This document shows, piece after piece, positions 20,530 through 32,757 of a stretch of DNA of 64,000 nucleotides. The position numbers and the translations under genes are program-made. The notes beneath the pieces were generated by a model. It was not told where the DNA came from, ran no database searches, and saw only the letters and a program-made list of their open reading frames with translations. Position 1 is the first letter of the stretch, and the number at the start of each line of letters is the position of its first letter. This DNA comes from Massariosphaeria phaeospora (Eukaryota; Ascomycota; Dothideomycetes; Pleosporales), in the NCBI GenBank assembly GCA_011032825.1, contig JAADJZ010000021.1, positions 372,001-436,000 on the forward strand, read 5' to 3'.

Positions 20530-21568
20530 TTAGTGGTTGTGGCTGCCGTATGCTGCTGGAGTCTCAGAAGCATAGGATGCCGGAGTCTCAGTAGCGTAGG
20601 ATGCTGGAGTTTCGGTAGGCTTTGGTGTTGCATAGTCGGGAGTTTCCGCGGGCGCTACAGGTGTCTCAACGGGCGAACCATAACCAGGAGTATCCTCGGG
20701 AGCTGGATACGGTAGGATGCTCATCTCTGCCTCGGGGGTCTCGGGTGCTGAAGTCGCATCCGGTACGAAGAAATCCATGTCGGTGCAGTTGGTGTAAGGC
20801 GCGTTTACGACGGGTGCGGCAGGGGTTTCTTGAGGCCCAGGAGTTTCTCCGGGGTACTCCTCATCAATGGGAGTCTCCTCGTCCATGGGAGTCTCCTCGT
20901 CCACAGGAGTTTCTTCGTCCGTCTCCTCGTCAGCGGGAGTCTCATCATCGTATGAGGGGGTCTCCCCCGGCGCGGGAGTCTCCTCAGGTGCGGTGGCGAT
21001 AGGCGTCGCAGATGGCACGCCCCAGCCTCCAGAGAGAGCCCATGTCTGCGACGGGCTCGCAGCCGGTGCCGAGCCTTCAATGTTGTAACACGGGAAGACG
21101 CTGTATACAGTCAGCTGTGAACCACCATACCATCGTGTTCAATACATACGCATGATCGACCGGAGTCCCGGCAGCGTCGTAGTGCGCTTCGACAATCTGA
21201 TAGCAGACTTCGCGGCCGGGCTTGGCCACTTCTGGAGTGCCAGTCCCCTGCGCGGGCACATCTTCGTAGCCACCATGACGCCTCACATAAAAGCCACCGC
21301 TGGAGGGCTCAGCAGCTCCTGGAACCTGAGCCGGGATTTGTGTAGGAACAGATGGCTTGCCCCCAAGCGGGGCGGAAGCACAGCTGATAACCATTCCAAT
21401 GTCGCGCAGATGGGTGCACTGGTCAAGAGTCTGCGGTCCGTCGCTTGAGCCGGTCTGCGAAGGCGCGGGTATGGAGGGCTCGTTCGTGAGCATAGGCTCA
21501 GGCACTGAGTAGAAGCAAGCACCGAGCTGGGCGCCAGCAAGGAGGACTGCAGCAACTTTGGAATGCAT
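20530..21568 (-). CDS. Secreted ETP-repeat protein with N-terminal Cys domain
   Basis: Model: complement(join(20530..21100,21150..21568)), 329 residues, one 49-nt intron. A signal peptide (MHSKVAAVLLAGAQLGAC) is followed by about 150 residues with five cysteines (DQCTHL, VISCAS, EVCYQ, FPCYN, and NCTD further on). The second half is dominated by ETP triplets: DEETP and ETPAP blocks at residues about 195-240 and ETPASYA blocks at the C-terminus. The DNA has corresponding 18-27-base tandem repeats (20545-20640, 20860-20950). Acidic ETP tracts resemble cell-wall or glycosylated surface proteins; no enzyme domain is visible. It may be a secreted wall or effector-like protein. Confidence 0.75.
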
Positions 21569-22677
21569 TTTGATCGTATTGAGAGTGATAATGGAAGTAG
21601 TACAGAATAAACTGCAAAAAGGAAGAAAATGTCCGCTGGAAAGAAATTGAACGGCCTGGTTCGAAAAGAGAGAATGGGCCTGAACGTCTTTTGTAGACTC
21701 TAGCGGCGAAGAAGAGAAGAGGACAACTGGTTTGAAGACCCAAAATGATCCATGAGGCGTAGGTAATCTTTATATATATCGTGTGTCTACCCAGGGCGCA
21801 GTCGCAACAGCATGTGCCTGACCAGCGCCGCTCCCAAGAGTGTCCGAGAGCCAGCAGAAGAGGTCTGTGCCACAAGGGTAAATTTTAGGAATGAAACATC
21901 AAACAATCAGGATGGCCAAGATCCAGACCCCGTAGATGGGCTTCCTAGTGTTACCGGGAAACGGCAAGGGCAGATATCGGAGAATTTACCTACGGAAGGC
22001 GGTATTCCTTCTTAGTCTCAAAAGGCAGATGAACGGTAGCCCGAGCAGGCAGTCCTTTTGCGGCTGTGAAACGTACCGATCAGAGAATAGCAAAGGTCGT
22101 GAGAAAGACTGCTAACGTCAGACCTGTTGAAAACTCAATGATAGGGATCTTTTGCAATTGCATCTCAACGTAAGCATATTCGTCAGCCCTCGCAAATGTT
22201 GCGTTGCCGTCCGGAAGGAACTCTGCGAGATGATGACGGCGGGCTTTCCCGAGCGTGATATTGCTGCCTATAGCGGGCTTCACGTTCATTACAGCCTTGT
22301 GTGATAATATTCGGGCGTATAGTAGGTAGCTTAAAGGATGTACGAAGGACGTACCGCCCGGATGCGGACATTGTGAGGATGAAGTGCGTGTTTGACGCCT
22401 AGTCAGGAAGCCGGACTCTGAGCCGAGGTGGTATTTCGGTCTCTAAACGCACGAGAGTTCTGTGATTGCTCCATTGTGCGACCGAGGTAGTTTTGGTAGC
22501 TATTCGAAGTAAAACCGCTGTTGCCGTGTGGAGTGCGCAGTCGTGGTTGAGGACTGGAAGTGCCCGGGAGGGCGGAGGCTAAGGCGGGAACGCCAAGACT
22601 GTCGCCCTGCGGAAGTGGAAGCGGCCGGTGCACAGCTTCGTCAACACCGCCCGCCCAGCTGCCACGACACACGCGCA
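21569..22677. other. Intergenic region, possible short minus-strand ORF
   Basis: It holds the promoters of two divergent genes. A minus-strand frame at 22080-22289 could encode 69 residues ending in a hydrophobic tail (LTLAVFLTTFAIL). An upstream ATG exon (22371) does not join to it in frame, so I do not call a gene. Confidence 0.35.
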
Positions 22678-24704
22678 ATGGATCTCGGCGACGAAGGCAG
22701 CTCTCCGTGGGGAGGTAAGAGTGGGCGTGTCCCGCGACCCCAGCATCCCGCTAATGTAGCCTGCAGACGTGCCCTCACGATCGAGTCCAGTACCGAAGAT
22801 TGCCCAAGAAGACACGCAGGACCCTGGTATGACGTCCTGGCCCACGACGAAATGGCGCAGAAACTCTGACAGGCAACAGACACACCGGCTGATACCAAAA
22901 TAGCCGCAAGCACCGAGCCCAATGTCGCCGCAGCGCCGCGCTCACCCGCCGGACGAGGGCCCCGACGACGGCAGCATGGCGCGCAACCCACCCGGCTCGA
23001 AGTTGTAGACGACCCTCTGGGGCCATTGGGAGCTCCAACGCCCCCCTCGGCTCCAGAGGCCCCGCCAGCCCCTCCACAGAAAGAGCCCACAGCAGCACGA
23101 AGCACCCGCGCGACACCTGCAACATCGACGTCGTCGATCCGGGGGCTGATGGATTCGGTGAACCTGGACGACGACGAAGAAGACGCGCCTGCAGCTCAGG
23201 GCCCGCGGGTCCCTCCCCCAGTACAGGCCCCGCGAGGTGCGGCGCCGCAGAGACAGACGCAGCCGAGCGTGAGCATAGAGCAGGCAGCAAAACCAACCTT
23301 CTCCATCTCGGTCGGAGACCCGCACAAGGTCGGGGATCTTACAAGCTCCCATACCGAATATTCAGTCACCACAAAAGTGTGTTTGATCTTCCCTCTCCGA
23401 GCACTAAGATAGCTCACTAACCGCTAACCAGACCACATCGAAGGGGTACCGCAACTCTGAATTTACCGTCTCCCGCCGCTACCGCGACTTCCTCTGGCTT
23501 TATACCCAACTTCACAATAACAACCCCGGGGTTATCATACCTCCGCCGCCGGACAAGCAAACTGTTGGCCGATTTGACACGGATTTTGTTGAGTCAAGAC
23601 GTGCGGCGCTGGAACGCATGGTGAACAAGACCGCCATACACCCGGTGCTGCAACACGATGGCGATCTGAAGCTCTTTCTCGAGAGCGATGCCTTCAGTGT
23701 TGATGTCAAGAACAAGGAGCGCAAAGATCCAGGTCTCGGCGAGAGCAAGGGCATGTTTGGCTCCATGTTGTCTGGTGGCACCGGCAAGTTTATTGAACAC
23801 GATGATGTAGGTTCTGCCAGATTGAACTTAGAGCATTCCAAACTAACTGTTTAGTGGTTTCATGATCGGAAAGTTTACCTGGATGCCCTCGAGAACCAGC
23901 TCAGAGCTCTCCTCAAGGCAACCGACACGGTTGTGGCGCAAAGAAAGGGCCTAGCGGAGGCATGCGGGGACTTTTCAGCTTCTCTACATGCGCTGTCTAC
24001 TGTGGAGCTGTCTCCGTCTCTTTCTGGCCCGCTCGATAGCTTGTCCGACATTCAGATTCGCATCCGCGAGCTCTACGAACGCCAAGCGCAACAAGATGTC
24101 TTGACCATGGGAATAGTCATTGATGAGTACATTCGTCTCATTGGATCGGTGAAGACTGCGTTTCAGCAACGGCAGAAAGCCTATCACTCATGGCACACTG
24201 CCGAGTCTGAACTCCAAAAGCGGAAGGCGAACCAGGACAAACTTCTCAGGCAAGGGCGCTCGCAGCAAGACCGACTCAATCAGCTTAACGCCGATGTTGC
24301 GGATGCTGAGCGGAGGGTACATCAGGCGCGATTGCTTTTTGAAGATATGGGCCGTCTAATGAGAGGCGAGCTGGAACGATTCGAGAAAGAAAAGGTGGAG
24401 GATTTCAAGTCAGGTGTCGAGACGTATCTAGAGACTGCAGTGGAGGCCCAGAAACAGGTGAGCTCAACTCCCATGCCAAGCACAGCGATCCCCCACTAAC
24501 TTGCCTCCCCAGCTCATCGAAATCTGGGAAACCTTCCTCATGCAGCTCGACACGGAGGAGGACGAAAACTTCGTGCCCCCAGCCGGCGTCGTCGCGTCGC
24601 CCAGCGAACAACCCACACCCTCCACCGAGCTCCCGACAACCGCGGATTCAGAGTCGACGGATGCGGCGGCAGCAGCGGAGGCTACGCGGGATGTCGAGGA
24701 GTAA
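22678..24704 (+). CDS. vps5: Sorting nexin Vps5 (retromer PX-BAR subunit)
   Basis: Model: join(22678..22714,22767..22826,22880..23376,23432..23806,23855..24457,24513..24704), 587 residues, six exons. It binds PI3P and curves endosomal membranes within retromer to return cargo to the Golgi. The start MDLGDEGSSPWG and the box TRLEVVDDPLGPLG are typical of fungal Vps5. A Pro/Ala-rich linker follows. The PX domain spans about residues 170-300 (FSISVGDPHKVG, SRRYRDFLWLY, PPPPDKQTVGRF). The BAR region spans about 325-525 with long charged helices (YERQAQQDVLTMG, HSWHTAESELQKRK). The C-terminus is acidic and Ala/Thr-rich. The third exon start is set by the acceptor at 22879; the nearer AG at 22872 breaks the frame. 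Confidence 0.93.
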
Positions 24705-24800
24705 TCAGCTAATCTAAATTCACCCCTTCTCTGGCATATGTAATCCATTTACCGAATTCTTCGTGCGCTAACTCGTGCATCTTGGCACAGACATGTTAAG

Positions 24801-24929
24801 ATGACAGAGTTCATATTGCGGTCGCTGCGTGACGAGTTCGAGTTGACGGACGAAGAGGCGCAGGCGCGCTTCTTGGAGTCGGTTCATAAGGGGGTCGAGA
24901 AGAGGCTGGGGACGTTTGGGGGATTGTAA
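24801..24929 (+). CDS. Possible 42-residue microprotein
   Basis: A short frame (MTEFILRSLRDEFELTDEEA.. ending GTFGGL) lies about 100 bases after the Vps5 stop. Its text is a strongly amphipathic, acidic-basic helix with good coding character, unlike other short frames nearby. It may be a free small gene or the last exon of an unspotted one. No family is recognised. Confidence 0.3.
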   Translation: MTEFILRSLRDEFELTDEEAQARFLESVHKGVEKRLGTFGGL

Positions 24930-25200
24930 GAGTCGGGTCGGTATTAGCGTATGGAGGGTGAGACTGGATGTTCGTGCTCCCGCCCCGCACACTATCAATT
25001 CGAGCGTTACTTGGAACCCTCCCGAGCTTTGAGACTCAATGCACTACAGTACGCTTCGTAATGTGCACCCATATAAAATCCTAACTTTGTTATGTTGGTA
25101 CTTTTACTATCATTAAACATTGGTCTGATATGTATACACGATTCCCCAGGCAATATCTACCGTATCATCACTCATTCACTCATCTCATTCCCAAGCCCCT

Positions 25201-27333
25201 CTACTCGGGCTTGCCCCTGCCCAGACCAAAGCACTCCGCCATACCAAAGAAGATATCAATACTGTTGTACACCCCCCCAAACAGGTCCTGGCACGGCCCC
25301 ATAGCGAAAACCGGCACATCCGTCAAACTGTGCACGCCCTGATCGTTCTCCACCGGCAGCGTCCCATTCAGCAGCAGCCCGCCCTTGCCATCCTTGGGAT
25401 TCGCATAAAAGTCCTCCGAGTCCTCCACGATCTCAACCGCCGGCTTACGCGGGCCATCCTTGTGCACGGACCAGTTCTCGCGGCGGTCCGGGTCGGCCAT
25501 GAGGCCCTGGAACAGCGTATACCGCGGGTCCCAGTTGGACGGGAAGTTGGAGCCGCCCAAGGTCAGGTTGCCGGTGGTCTGGTACTGCGAGAGACCTGAG
25601 TTCTGGTACGTGCCGACGGCGTCGCGCTTCTTGCGCTGCGTGTCTTGCGCGGCGAGGTAGGCCGTGTCGACGGAGCCCATGACGTCGAAGCCGTGGCCGT
25701 GGTCGGCGGTGACGAGGATCAGGGTTTCCTTGTCGCAGCCTAGGGTCTTGAGCTTGGCAACGGTGGCGTTGATGGTGTCGTCGAGCTCGAGGAGCTCGCC
25801 GAGCGCGCGGTCGTAGTCCAGCGCGTGCATCATCTTGTCGATGGAGGCGGCTTCTGACATGAGGAAGAAGCCCTTGTCGCCCGAGCGCTCGTGCAAGATG
25901 TCGATGGCCTTGAGCGTCATTTCCTTGAGGCCGGGCTGGTCGAGCGCGGCGGTCTTGTCGCCTGTGGGGGACAGTGATTGGTTGAGGTTCTTGCGGTAGA
26001 CGTTGCGGTCGAGCCATTTGGCCATGTTGGAGACGGTGAAGACGCCGAGAGCCCGGTCGGAGTTCGGTGCGTTAAGGAGGGAGGTGCGGTTGTGGAGGAG
26101 TTGGTAACCGGCCTTGGAGAACTCCTCGTAGTAGTCTTTGTCTTGGTAGGTCTCGCCGCCGAGCTTGGGCGAGTAGAAGTTCTCAGCACCGCCGCCGAAC
26201 AGGACATCAGGACCGGTCCAGTTGGTCCAGGTGTAGTTGGTGATGCCGTGTAGGAAGGTGTCAATGACATGCTCGTATTGGCTACGGTCACGAGTGTGAG
26301 CAGTGAGGGCGGCGGGCGTGGCATCCGCGAGGTATGCGGTGGAAACGATACCAATAAGGCCGCCAGTCAGACGGTGGAAGATCTCAGCAATAGTCTCGAC
26401 CTTCGGGTCATCGAAGGGGCTCTTGCTCGAGTCGGCGTACACACCAAGGCAGTTGACGCTGCTCTTGTGGCCGGTGTAGAGGGCCGAAGCTGAGTTGGCG
26501 GAGTCGGTGATGAAGCTGTCAATGGAGTGGGTCATCTGGTGACCCAGCACAGGGAACTTGTCCATCTGCATCTTGCTCTGGTATTTGCCGTTGACAGACT
26601 TGTGGCCAATCAGGCGTGCTGCCGTGATCATGTTCGTGGTCATGCCATCTCCAATGAAGAGGATGATGTTTTTGGCGCGGCGCTCCTCTGCAAGGTCGCG
26701 CACCAGCCAGGTCGCCTTGGTCGTGGCGCCATTGTTGTAGCTGAGGGTTGCGGTGTACTCTGGACATATATAAGCTTGAATCGTTCGCGGCGAGGATCTA
26801 GAAACTCACCTCCTGGCTCGTAGAGTGCCACTCGGCGGTAGGCCTTGGATGTGACGTTCACGAGGGAAGGCTTCTTCGCATCGCGGGCAAACAGGTCCTC
26901 AAACCACGTGAAGTTCCACCGCTCGAGCTTAGAGTCCTCGATTTCGAAGTACTCAGTGACCGACTTCGCCTCCTCGTCTCCCTTGGCGATGGTGAAGGTG
27001 AACTTCTCGTCCGGCTGGAGGCCGTTCGCCTCGGAGCCGTTGACCGGGGCGTGGACCTCAAGACGGATGTCGAAGTACTGACCCGCCAGGAAGTCGGCTC
27101 TACGATTATTTGTTAGATATAAAGCTTCTCGGAGCTTGTCAAGAGCCAGTGGCTTACTGGTCGGGCGGAAAGACGCATCCTGAAGCAATTATTAGCGTTC
27201 AACTCTAAACTCACTGAGGTGACAGAGACAGCTTACCGAGCGCTGGACACGTTCCAAGGCGCTGGAAGTGTTGCGCAGACGCAGCGCCCGCAAGAGCAGC
27301 GGCGGCGAGAGCAATTGACCGTACAGACTTCAT
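25201..27333 (-). CDS. Secreted alkaline phosphatase
   Basis: Model: complement(join(25201..26759,26810..27099,27158..27179,27237..27333)), 655 residues, including a 22-nt exon that restores CVFPPDQ between the first and third exons. A signal peptide (MKSVRSIALAAAALAGAASA) leads to an N-terminal beta-rich region (residues about 35-150: ADFLAGQYFDIRLEVHAP). The phosphatase fold follows: metal ligand in FIGDGM (Asp174), nucleophile Ser223 in TDSANSASALYTG, EAASIDKMMH (Glu439, Asp444, His448) and VTADHGHGFD (Asp489, His490). It hydrolyses phosphate monoesters outside the cell or in the wall. Many N-glycosylation sequons fit secretion. Phosphate-starvation control is usual in the family, but I found no Pho4-type CACGTG in the first few hundred bases upstream. 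Confidence 0.93.
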
Positions 27334-28659
27334 GATGATGCGCTGGTAGTTGCAGAGACGCAACACGGTGCCAGAGGGCAGAAACCCAGTGAGCTGCAGC
27401 AACCTTTTATATAAGCTTCCCACGGCCCAGGAAGCTGCATGGAGCTACAGCGTGCCTGAAGTTGTGCAGTCAGCCTGACCAGGACCCCAGCCGCCGCCGA
27501 CGCAAACCACGCGTTCGTCGATTGGACTGACCGTGGTGCGTAACCGGCCCCCGTGGGATATCGCAGCGCTGTCACTGCTGGAGAGGCCGTCGGCGCCGCT
27601 TGAGCCAGGAACCGGGAATCGGCGGTCCTCCCGCCGTCTGGGTCGCTGGTGCGCGCGAGTGTCATCATGCAAGCCGACGAGCTGCCTGATCGAGCTTGGG
27701 ATGCCGCTCGCGGTGGAGAGAACAGCTGCGAGAATTTCGAGAAGAGTACGGGTCTTGGCGCAACGTGAGGGCATGCGCGCTCGCCATTCGCGCGTTCGTG
27801 GGTGCGTGTGGGGGAGCCGTGCCCCCTGCAGCTTTAGCTTGGCGCTGTTTATCCGCATCGCCCAATTCCCCAGGCTGTGTTTCTTGCACCACAAGGAATC
27901 TGCGCGTGCTGGGTTCGCGGCCACTTCATTCGCCCGCTGCCTCCGGGGACGCATGCATACGAGTTGCGCCGCCTGCAGCTGTGTGCCATAATTTCCGCAT
28001 AACGAGTTGGTTCAAGCCTTCAAGATATCGTCGTGACGGATGAGGCCTTTTTGGTTGATATCTATATCTGGACGGGATCGAAGATGCGGGACTTCTCAGA
28101 ACGCGGGCCGTACGCTCCAGTACGGCGGCGGTCCGTGCGCGATGGTGATTGCCGTCACTGCTCGCCGTTCATCCATGGTTCACGTCGACCCCCAGGCGCC
28201 TTTCTCTAGTTGGCAACCGGTCTTCCCAATGCTCTTGTGGGCTGTATGCTCGGCATATTTAGAGACGTTCCATCGAATGTACTGATTCTCTTGGGTAAGA
28301 GCTGTCTAAACCCTGCGCGCACGCGACCATCTTCCCAAAACCGCTTCCCAACGCGACGGACCAGGGAGGGTGCTCCGAAACACCACAGCGCGGCCGCCAG
28401 ATCGACTCTGCGTGCGCGAACTCCATATCGGATCTGAAACAGTTCATACTGTAGAGAACACTCCGGGAAGCTTCCGACGTCGATCTAGAAATACTACGAC
28501 TGGTGCTGGACATCATGGTCGCAGCCAGAACGAGTTTAGTGCTGGCTTTCTGGCGAAGACGTCATGACTTGATTCCGCTTTCAGGATTCGAGCTGTATTG
28601 TAGGGTCTTTAAGCTGCAAGGTACCGGTACCAATAACTCTTTCAACTATAGCATTATAC
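27334..28659. other. Intergenic region between divergent genes
   Basis: Shared upstream space of the alkaline phosphatase (minus) and photolyase (plus) genes, 1.3 kb. It is GC-rich; overlapping open frames on both strands show no splice-consistent coding text. It must hold both promoters. Confidence 0.45.
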
Positions 28660-30489
28660 ATGCTGCGTGAGAACCCCTTGTTCGTGTCCAGATTCTTTGA
28701 GAGAGTACCGGTGAAGCGGTTCGCAGCTGGCCCAGTTCGACGCGTAACATCTCCCAATTGTACCTTTAATCGCACAGCGTATTGTCGAGGCTTTGCGACT
28801 TCGACGAATAAAACAAAACAGGCTTCCGAAATGTCCAAACGCACTTCCTACGAACGCTCCGAGCTCGGCCACCCCAGCACCAAGCGCGCGAAGCAGATCG
28901 ACCAGGACCTACCCTTCGCCCACCTCCGCTCGGCCCTTGAAGCTCAGGACGAGCAGAAAGAAGTGTCGAAAGTGGTACATTGGTTCCGCGGCAAAGATCT
29001 ACGCATCCAGGACAATATCGCCCTTCATCGCGCCTCCGAACTCGCAAAGAAATCCAAGAAAGCGCTCATATGCGTCTACGTCGATTGCCCGGCAGAAGAG
29101 TCATGGCACGGCACCAGCGCAGCGCGGGTAGACTTCATGTGCGAGACGCTGGCAATAATGCAGAAAGAGTTGCAGGGGTTGAATATACCGCTTGTGTTCT
29201 TGCAGGCAGAGACCAGAGGTAGGTATGTTCCTGCTGTTACCGATTTTGTGCGGGACAACTCCGTATCGCACGTCTTCGCCAATTACGAATACGAGATCGA
29301 TGAATTACGGAGAGACATCAAGTTCGTGAAAGAGGTGGGCAAAGAGGTCCAGGTGTCCATATACCATGATCAAACCGTGGTCGAGCCCGGCACTATAAAA
29401 ACAGCAGCGGGCACACCGATGAAGGTCTTCACGCCGTATCAACGCGCTTGGTTGGTTGTCGTCAAACAGAATCCGGATCTGTTAGATACCGTACCTGCTC
29501 CTTCAAAGAACGACTCTTCAGTCACCAAAGAAATGAAGCATCTCTTCAATACTCCGACTCCCAAACCAGCCGATGATAAACAGTTTGCCAATGAAGAAGA
29601 CAGGAAGCGAATACGCGGCCTCTGGCCTGCAGGCCACGATGCCGGCCTCAAACGCATGGACTCTTTCTTAAATCAAATCAGTACGTATGCTGCTACCCGG
29701 AGCAACCCTGCCAAGAATAGCACCTCCCGTATGAGCGCCTACTTCTCCGCTGGCTTGGTCTCCGTTCGCGAAGCGCTATCCAAGGTCCGCCAGCACAACA
29801 AGGGCAGCAGCGATTTTACCGAATCTGGCGCGTCCCCAGGGGTGTACGGCTGGGTCCGCGAGATCGTGTTCCGAGAACTATATCGACAAACCACACTTTA
29901 CACTCCTCACACGGCCATGAATCTCCCCCAGAACCTTAAATTTGACTTCGTACGTTGGGAAGACGACGAAGAAGGATGGGAGAAGTGGTACAAAGGTCAG
30001 ACGGGCGAGCCCTTTATCGATGCGGGAATGCGGCAGTTGAACACCGAGGCGTATATGCACAATCGGCTCCGCATGAACGTGAGCAGCTACCTATATTGTA
30101 ACCTGCTGCTCGATTACCGGAGAGGTGAACGCTACTTTGCCGAGACGCTGATTGACTGGGATCTGTCGAACAATACGCAGGGCTGGGAGCCGAGCTATAC
30201 GGTGTTCAACCCTGTGTCACAAGCGGAGAAGAACGACCCTGACGGAGAGTACATACGAAAATGTAAGTGCATCTTTCTGCAGAGCGCAGATTAGAAATCC
30301 GGACTGACGGTTATAGGGGTTCCTGAACTCAAAAATGTCAAAGGAAAGGCTGTCTTTGCGCCATATGCTCGGCTGAGCAAAGCAGAGTTTGAGAAATTGG
30401 GGTACCCCAAGCCGCATGTTGATTGGAAGAAGACGAAACTTAGAGCGATTGAGAGGTTCAAGAGTGATATGCATGATGCAGATCCTTGA
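28660..30489 (+). CDS. phr1: Deoxyribodipyrimidine (CPD) photolyase
   Basis: Model: join(28660..30262,30317..30489), 591 residues. It repairs cyclobutane pyrimidine dimers with blue light using FAD and an antenna cofactor. The photolyase N-domain starts near residue 105 (VVHWFRGKDLRIQDN). The FAD domain carries GVYGWVREIVFRELYR, GEPFIDAGMRQL, YMHNRLRMNVSSYL and WDLSNNTQGWEPSYTVFNP, the form seen in fungal Phr1. The spliced C-terminus (KWVPELKNVKG..) is the usual end. Residues 1-50 are basic and acid-poor (VSRFFERVPVKRF, ending RGFATS), resembling a mitochondrial presequence; a second ATG at 28831 (MSKRTSYERS) precedes a basic KRAK stretch. Two products, mitochondrial and nuclear, from alternative starts are plausible but inferred. 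Confidence 0.92.
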
Positions 30490-31649
30490 GCGCGTATGTC
30501 TCCAAGGAACCCATCGCCGTGCCGCGACGTTGCGTAGGATTCCCGAACTACCTCTGGCTATGATGAACAACGATGTCATATCCGGCTTGGATAAGCCTTC
30601 GTAGAAACCAGATATTCGAAGATCCTATGGGATAGCGAGCTCGACAACTCCAGGGACCCAGCATCCGGGCAGCGCTCTAGCAATGGTTCCGATATGAGGT
30701 CGCTAGCAAATGAATATTGCGTGTCATCCTCGCGTGTATCTTCCATTATTCTGATCTGCGCTGCGCTGTTGTATGCATTATTGTCCAAGTATCCACAGTA
30801 GACGTATATCCGTCGAGTGTGTCTCTCTGACGGCGATCCCGGGGACAGGCATGAAGTTTACTGTGACCCTAAACTCAGTTATAACACGCCGTGCGCCAGC
30901 AGTATCTCCGCTTCCTCTTCTCTATCCAAATTGTATGATGGCGCCTCGTGGTTGTTCGGCTGGATTCAGCTGTTCGATCGCGAGTTCAGCAAGCTCGAGG
31001 GCCTATAGCGCTTCTGCAAACGTGAGCTTCGTTAGTGCAGCAGAAATATAACATTAGTCGCACAGAGATTCGCTTCGTGGATGCCGTCCACGTTCGCCAT
31101 GGATAATTCGGATATGTGGAGTACATTCGTGCACACGAGGAACAGGCAGACAAGTGGTTGTCACTGCTATGGCGTCATGACGGAGTGTGGTTACATTTTT
31201 GGTGAGCCGCTCTCTAGAATGAGTTTGCATGTGGGGCGCTGATGACTAATATCACTTTGTCATCCCAAACCTGTCTAGACGATAGACGACCGCGACCGCG
31301 ACTTCTTCCTGTCACCAACCTTCTCGCATCCGCTTCTGCGCTTTCAGTCAAACCCACTGGAACTATGTCTATCTTAGAAATAGGCCTAGACGCCACGATT
31401 GATCGCGTTTACAGCCATATATGGAACTGTGACGAGGTACACGCCAGATAAAGTATTCAACTATCTCCGTGGCACGGAAGCTAGTTCCTTCTAGCTTTCC
31501 ATAGGTATGCCCTGCAGGACGCAGTAAGAGTTTGATGTGGATTTTCACTACGAGCAGATGCAATCAAATAACTTTTGTCTATCCTTTCCTTTTGTTTAAC
31601 CGGCCCAACCCCTTCTCAGCAGATCTTCCGAGTCCTCCCCAATACGATG
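30490..31649. other. Intergenic region between convergent genes
   Basis: Flanks the 3' ends of the photolyase and the small gene at 31650. Open frames on both strands are short and overlapping; none is supported. Confidence 0.4.
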
Positions 31650-32240
31650 TCAAGAACCATCGCCACCCTTCCACCGACTTCCTGGCCATACAGTATCGTA
31701 CTGGCCCGAACTCGCCCTTCTCATGCTTAGCGCGGCTGAAAAGTTCCGGACTACATCCCTCATCGTCACCAATGCCGTATACGCCTCGGTCCAAGCCGCT
31801 CCCTGCAACGCTGCATTGGCTTGATCAATCGCCGTGTTGATATCCTGAAGTGCTTCGTCGGCTTCAGGTGCAGTAAGATTCAAAGAACTGGAGTTCTGTT
31901 GGGCTGTATTCGCGTATATCCGTTCGGCGAGCTTCTTTATGTTGCCTCGGTGTGGTTCGGGAACAGCAGCTGAAAGATCCGCCACTGGACCTGTCATGGC
32001 TTGAAGTCCACGCTGGAAGAGGGTACTCGCACTTCGCGGCGGCTTGACAGGGGACAGAGTCGGGCTTTATGGGTTAGATGCTTGCTCTACAACTCATCAA
32101 ACGAACAATCGACGTACCATCAACAAAGCGCTTGCTTGTCCACAAGTCCAGCTACCCAGTTCCGCCAAAGAGGAAATTGACTTGGCCACCAGTGCTGTCG
32201 CAATTGTTCCCATCTGACGCGCATGCAAGGGAACACGCAT
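31650..32240 (-). CDS. Small hypothetical helical protein, tentative
   Basis: Model: complement(join(31650..32042,32118..32240)), 171 residues; a start at 32213 would give 162. The intron opens with GTACGT and has a CTAAC branch. A nearer AG at about 32059 would give a different frame with poorer text; the acceptor at 32043 keeps the good frame. The protein is rich in Ala, Thr and Asn with predicted helices (GNIKKLAERIYANTAQQN, EADEALQDINTAIDQAN). No signal peptide or known domain is recognised. The last 25 residues after FSAALS lose this character, so a 3' intron may have been missed. Confidence 0.4.
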
Positions 32241-32757
32241 CTCATTGGCTAAATGCAAACACTCAACATATTTTTTCTCTTCGCGATCACAGGGTCTGGA
32301 CCCGGCAAATTGGCACAATACTGGTCCTTCCTCACGCCATTCTCCGCTCTTGTGTGCGTACATGGCGCTACCGGAAAATGTCTTCGTGTTCCAGCTTTTG
32401 CCTCGAAAAACTGAACTGAGAATCTGGTTTGGACAGGGATTGTTTCGCTAAGACGATCTACCACTCCAACCTCACAGAGCATTGTTACAGGGTGGCAAGC
32501 ACACTAGCGCTGCTCAAGTTGGGTAGAATGGAGCTGGATTTTATCATGATAAACAGGTATGCGGCCCCAAAGTCTACAAAACTTTTGACTACCAGCCCAG
32601 CAAATGTGTGGTGTCGGGAAAAAGATTATGCCCCCCGGGAGGCACATCACCAGGATTTTTTTTCATGCCTCAAAGGTCTCAAAAGCATCATGAGAGATCC
32701 CGAGGCGTACAATCGCTTTCCACCAAAACAACTTTTCTGTGTTGCCAAACTGGGTCT

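Noticed and set aside
22827..22872. Acceptor at 22872 for the second Vps5 intron
   Set aside because: Exon 3 would be out of phase with exon 2; the AG at 22879 keeps the frame.
6281..24704. A secondary-metabolite or siderophore gene cluster around the transporter
   Set aside because: No NRPS, PKS, oxygenase or acyltransferase gene lies near it; the neighbours are a peptidase and unrelated proteins.
28766..29047. Open frames antisense to or overlapping the photolyase
   Set aside because: They follow the GC-rich codon pattern of the real gene and have no domain or conserved text.
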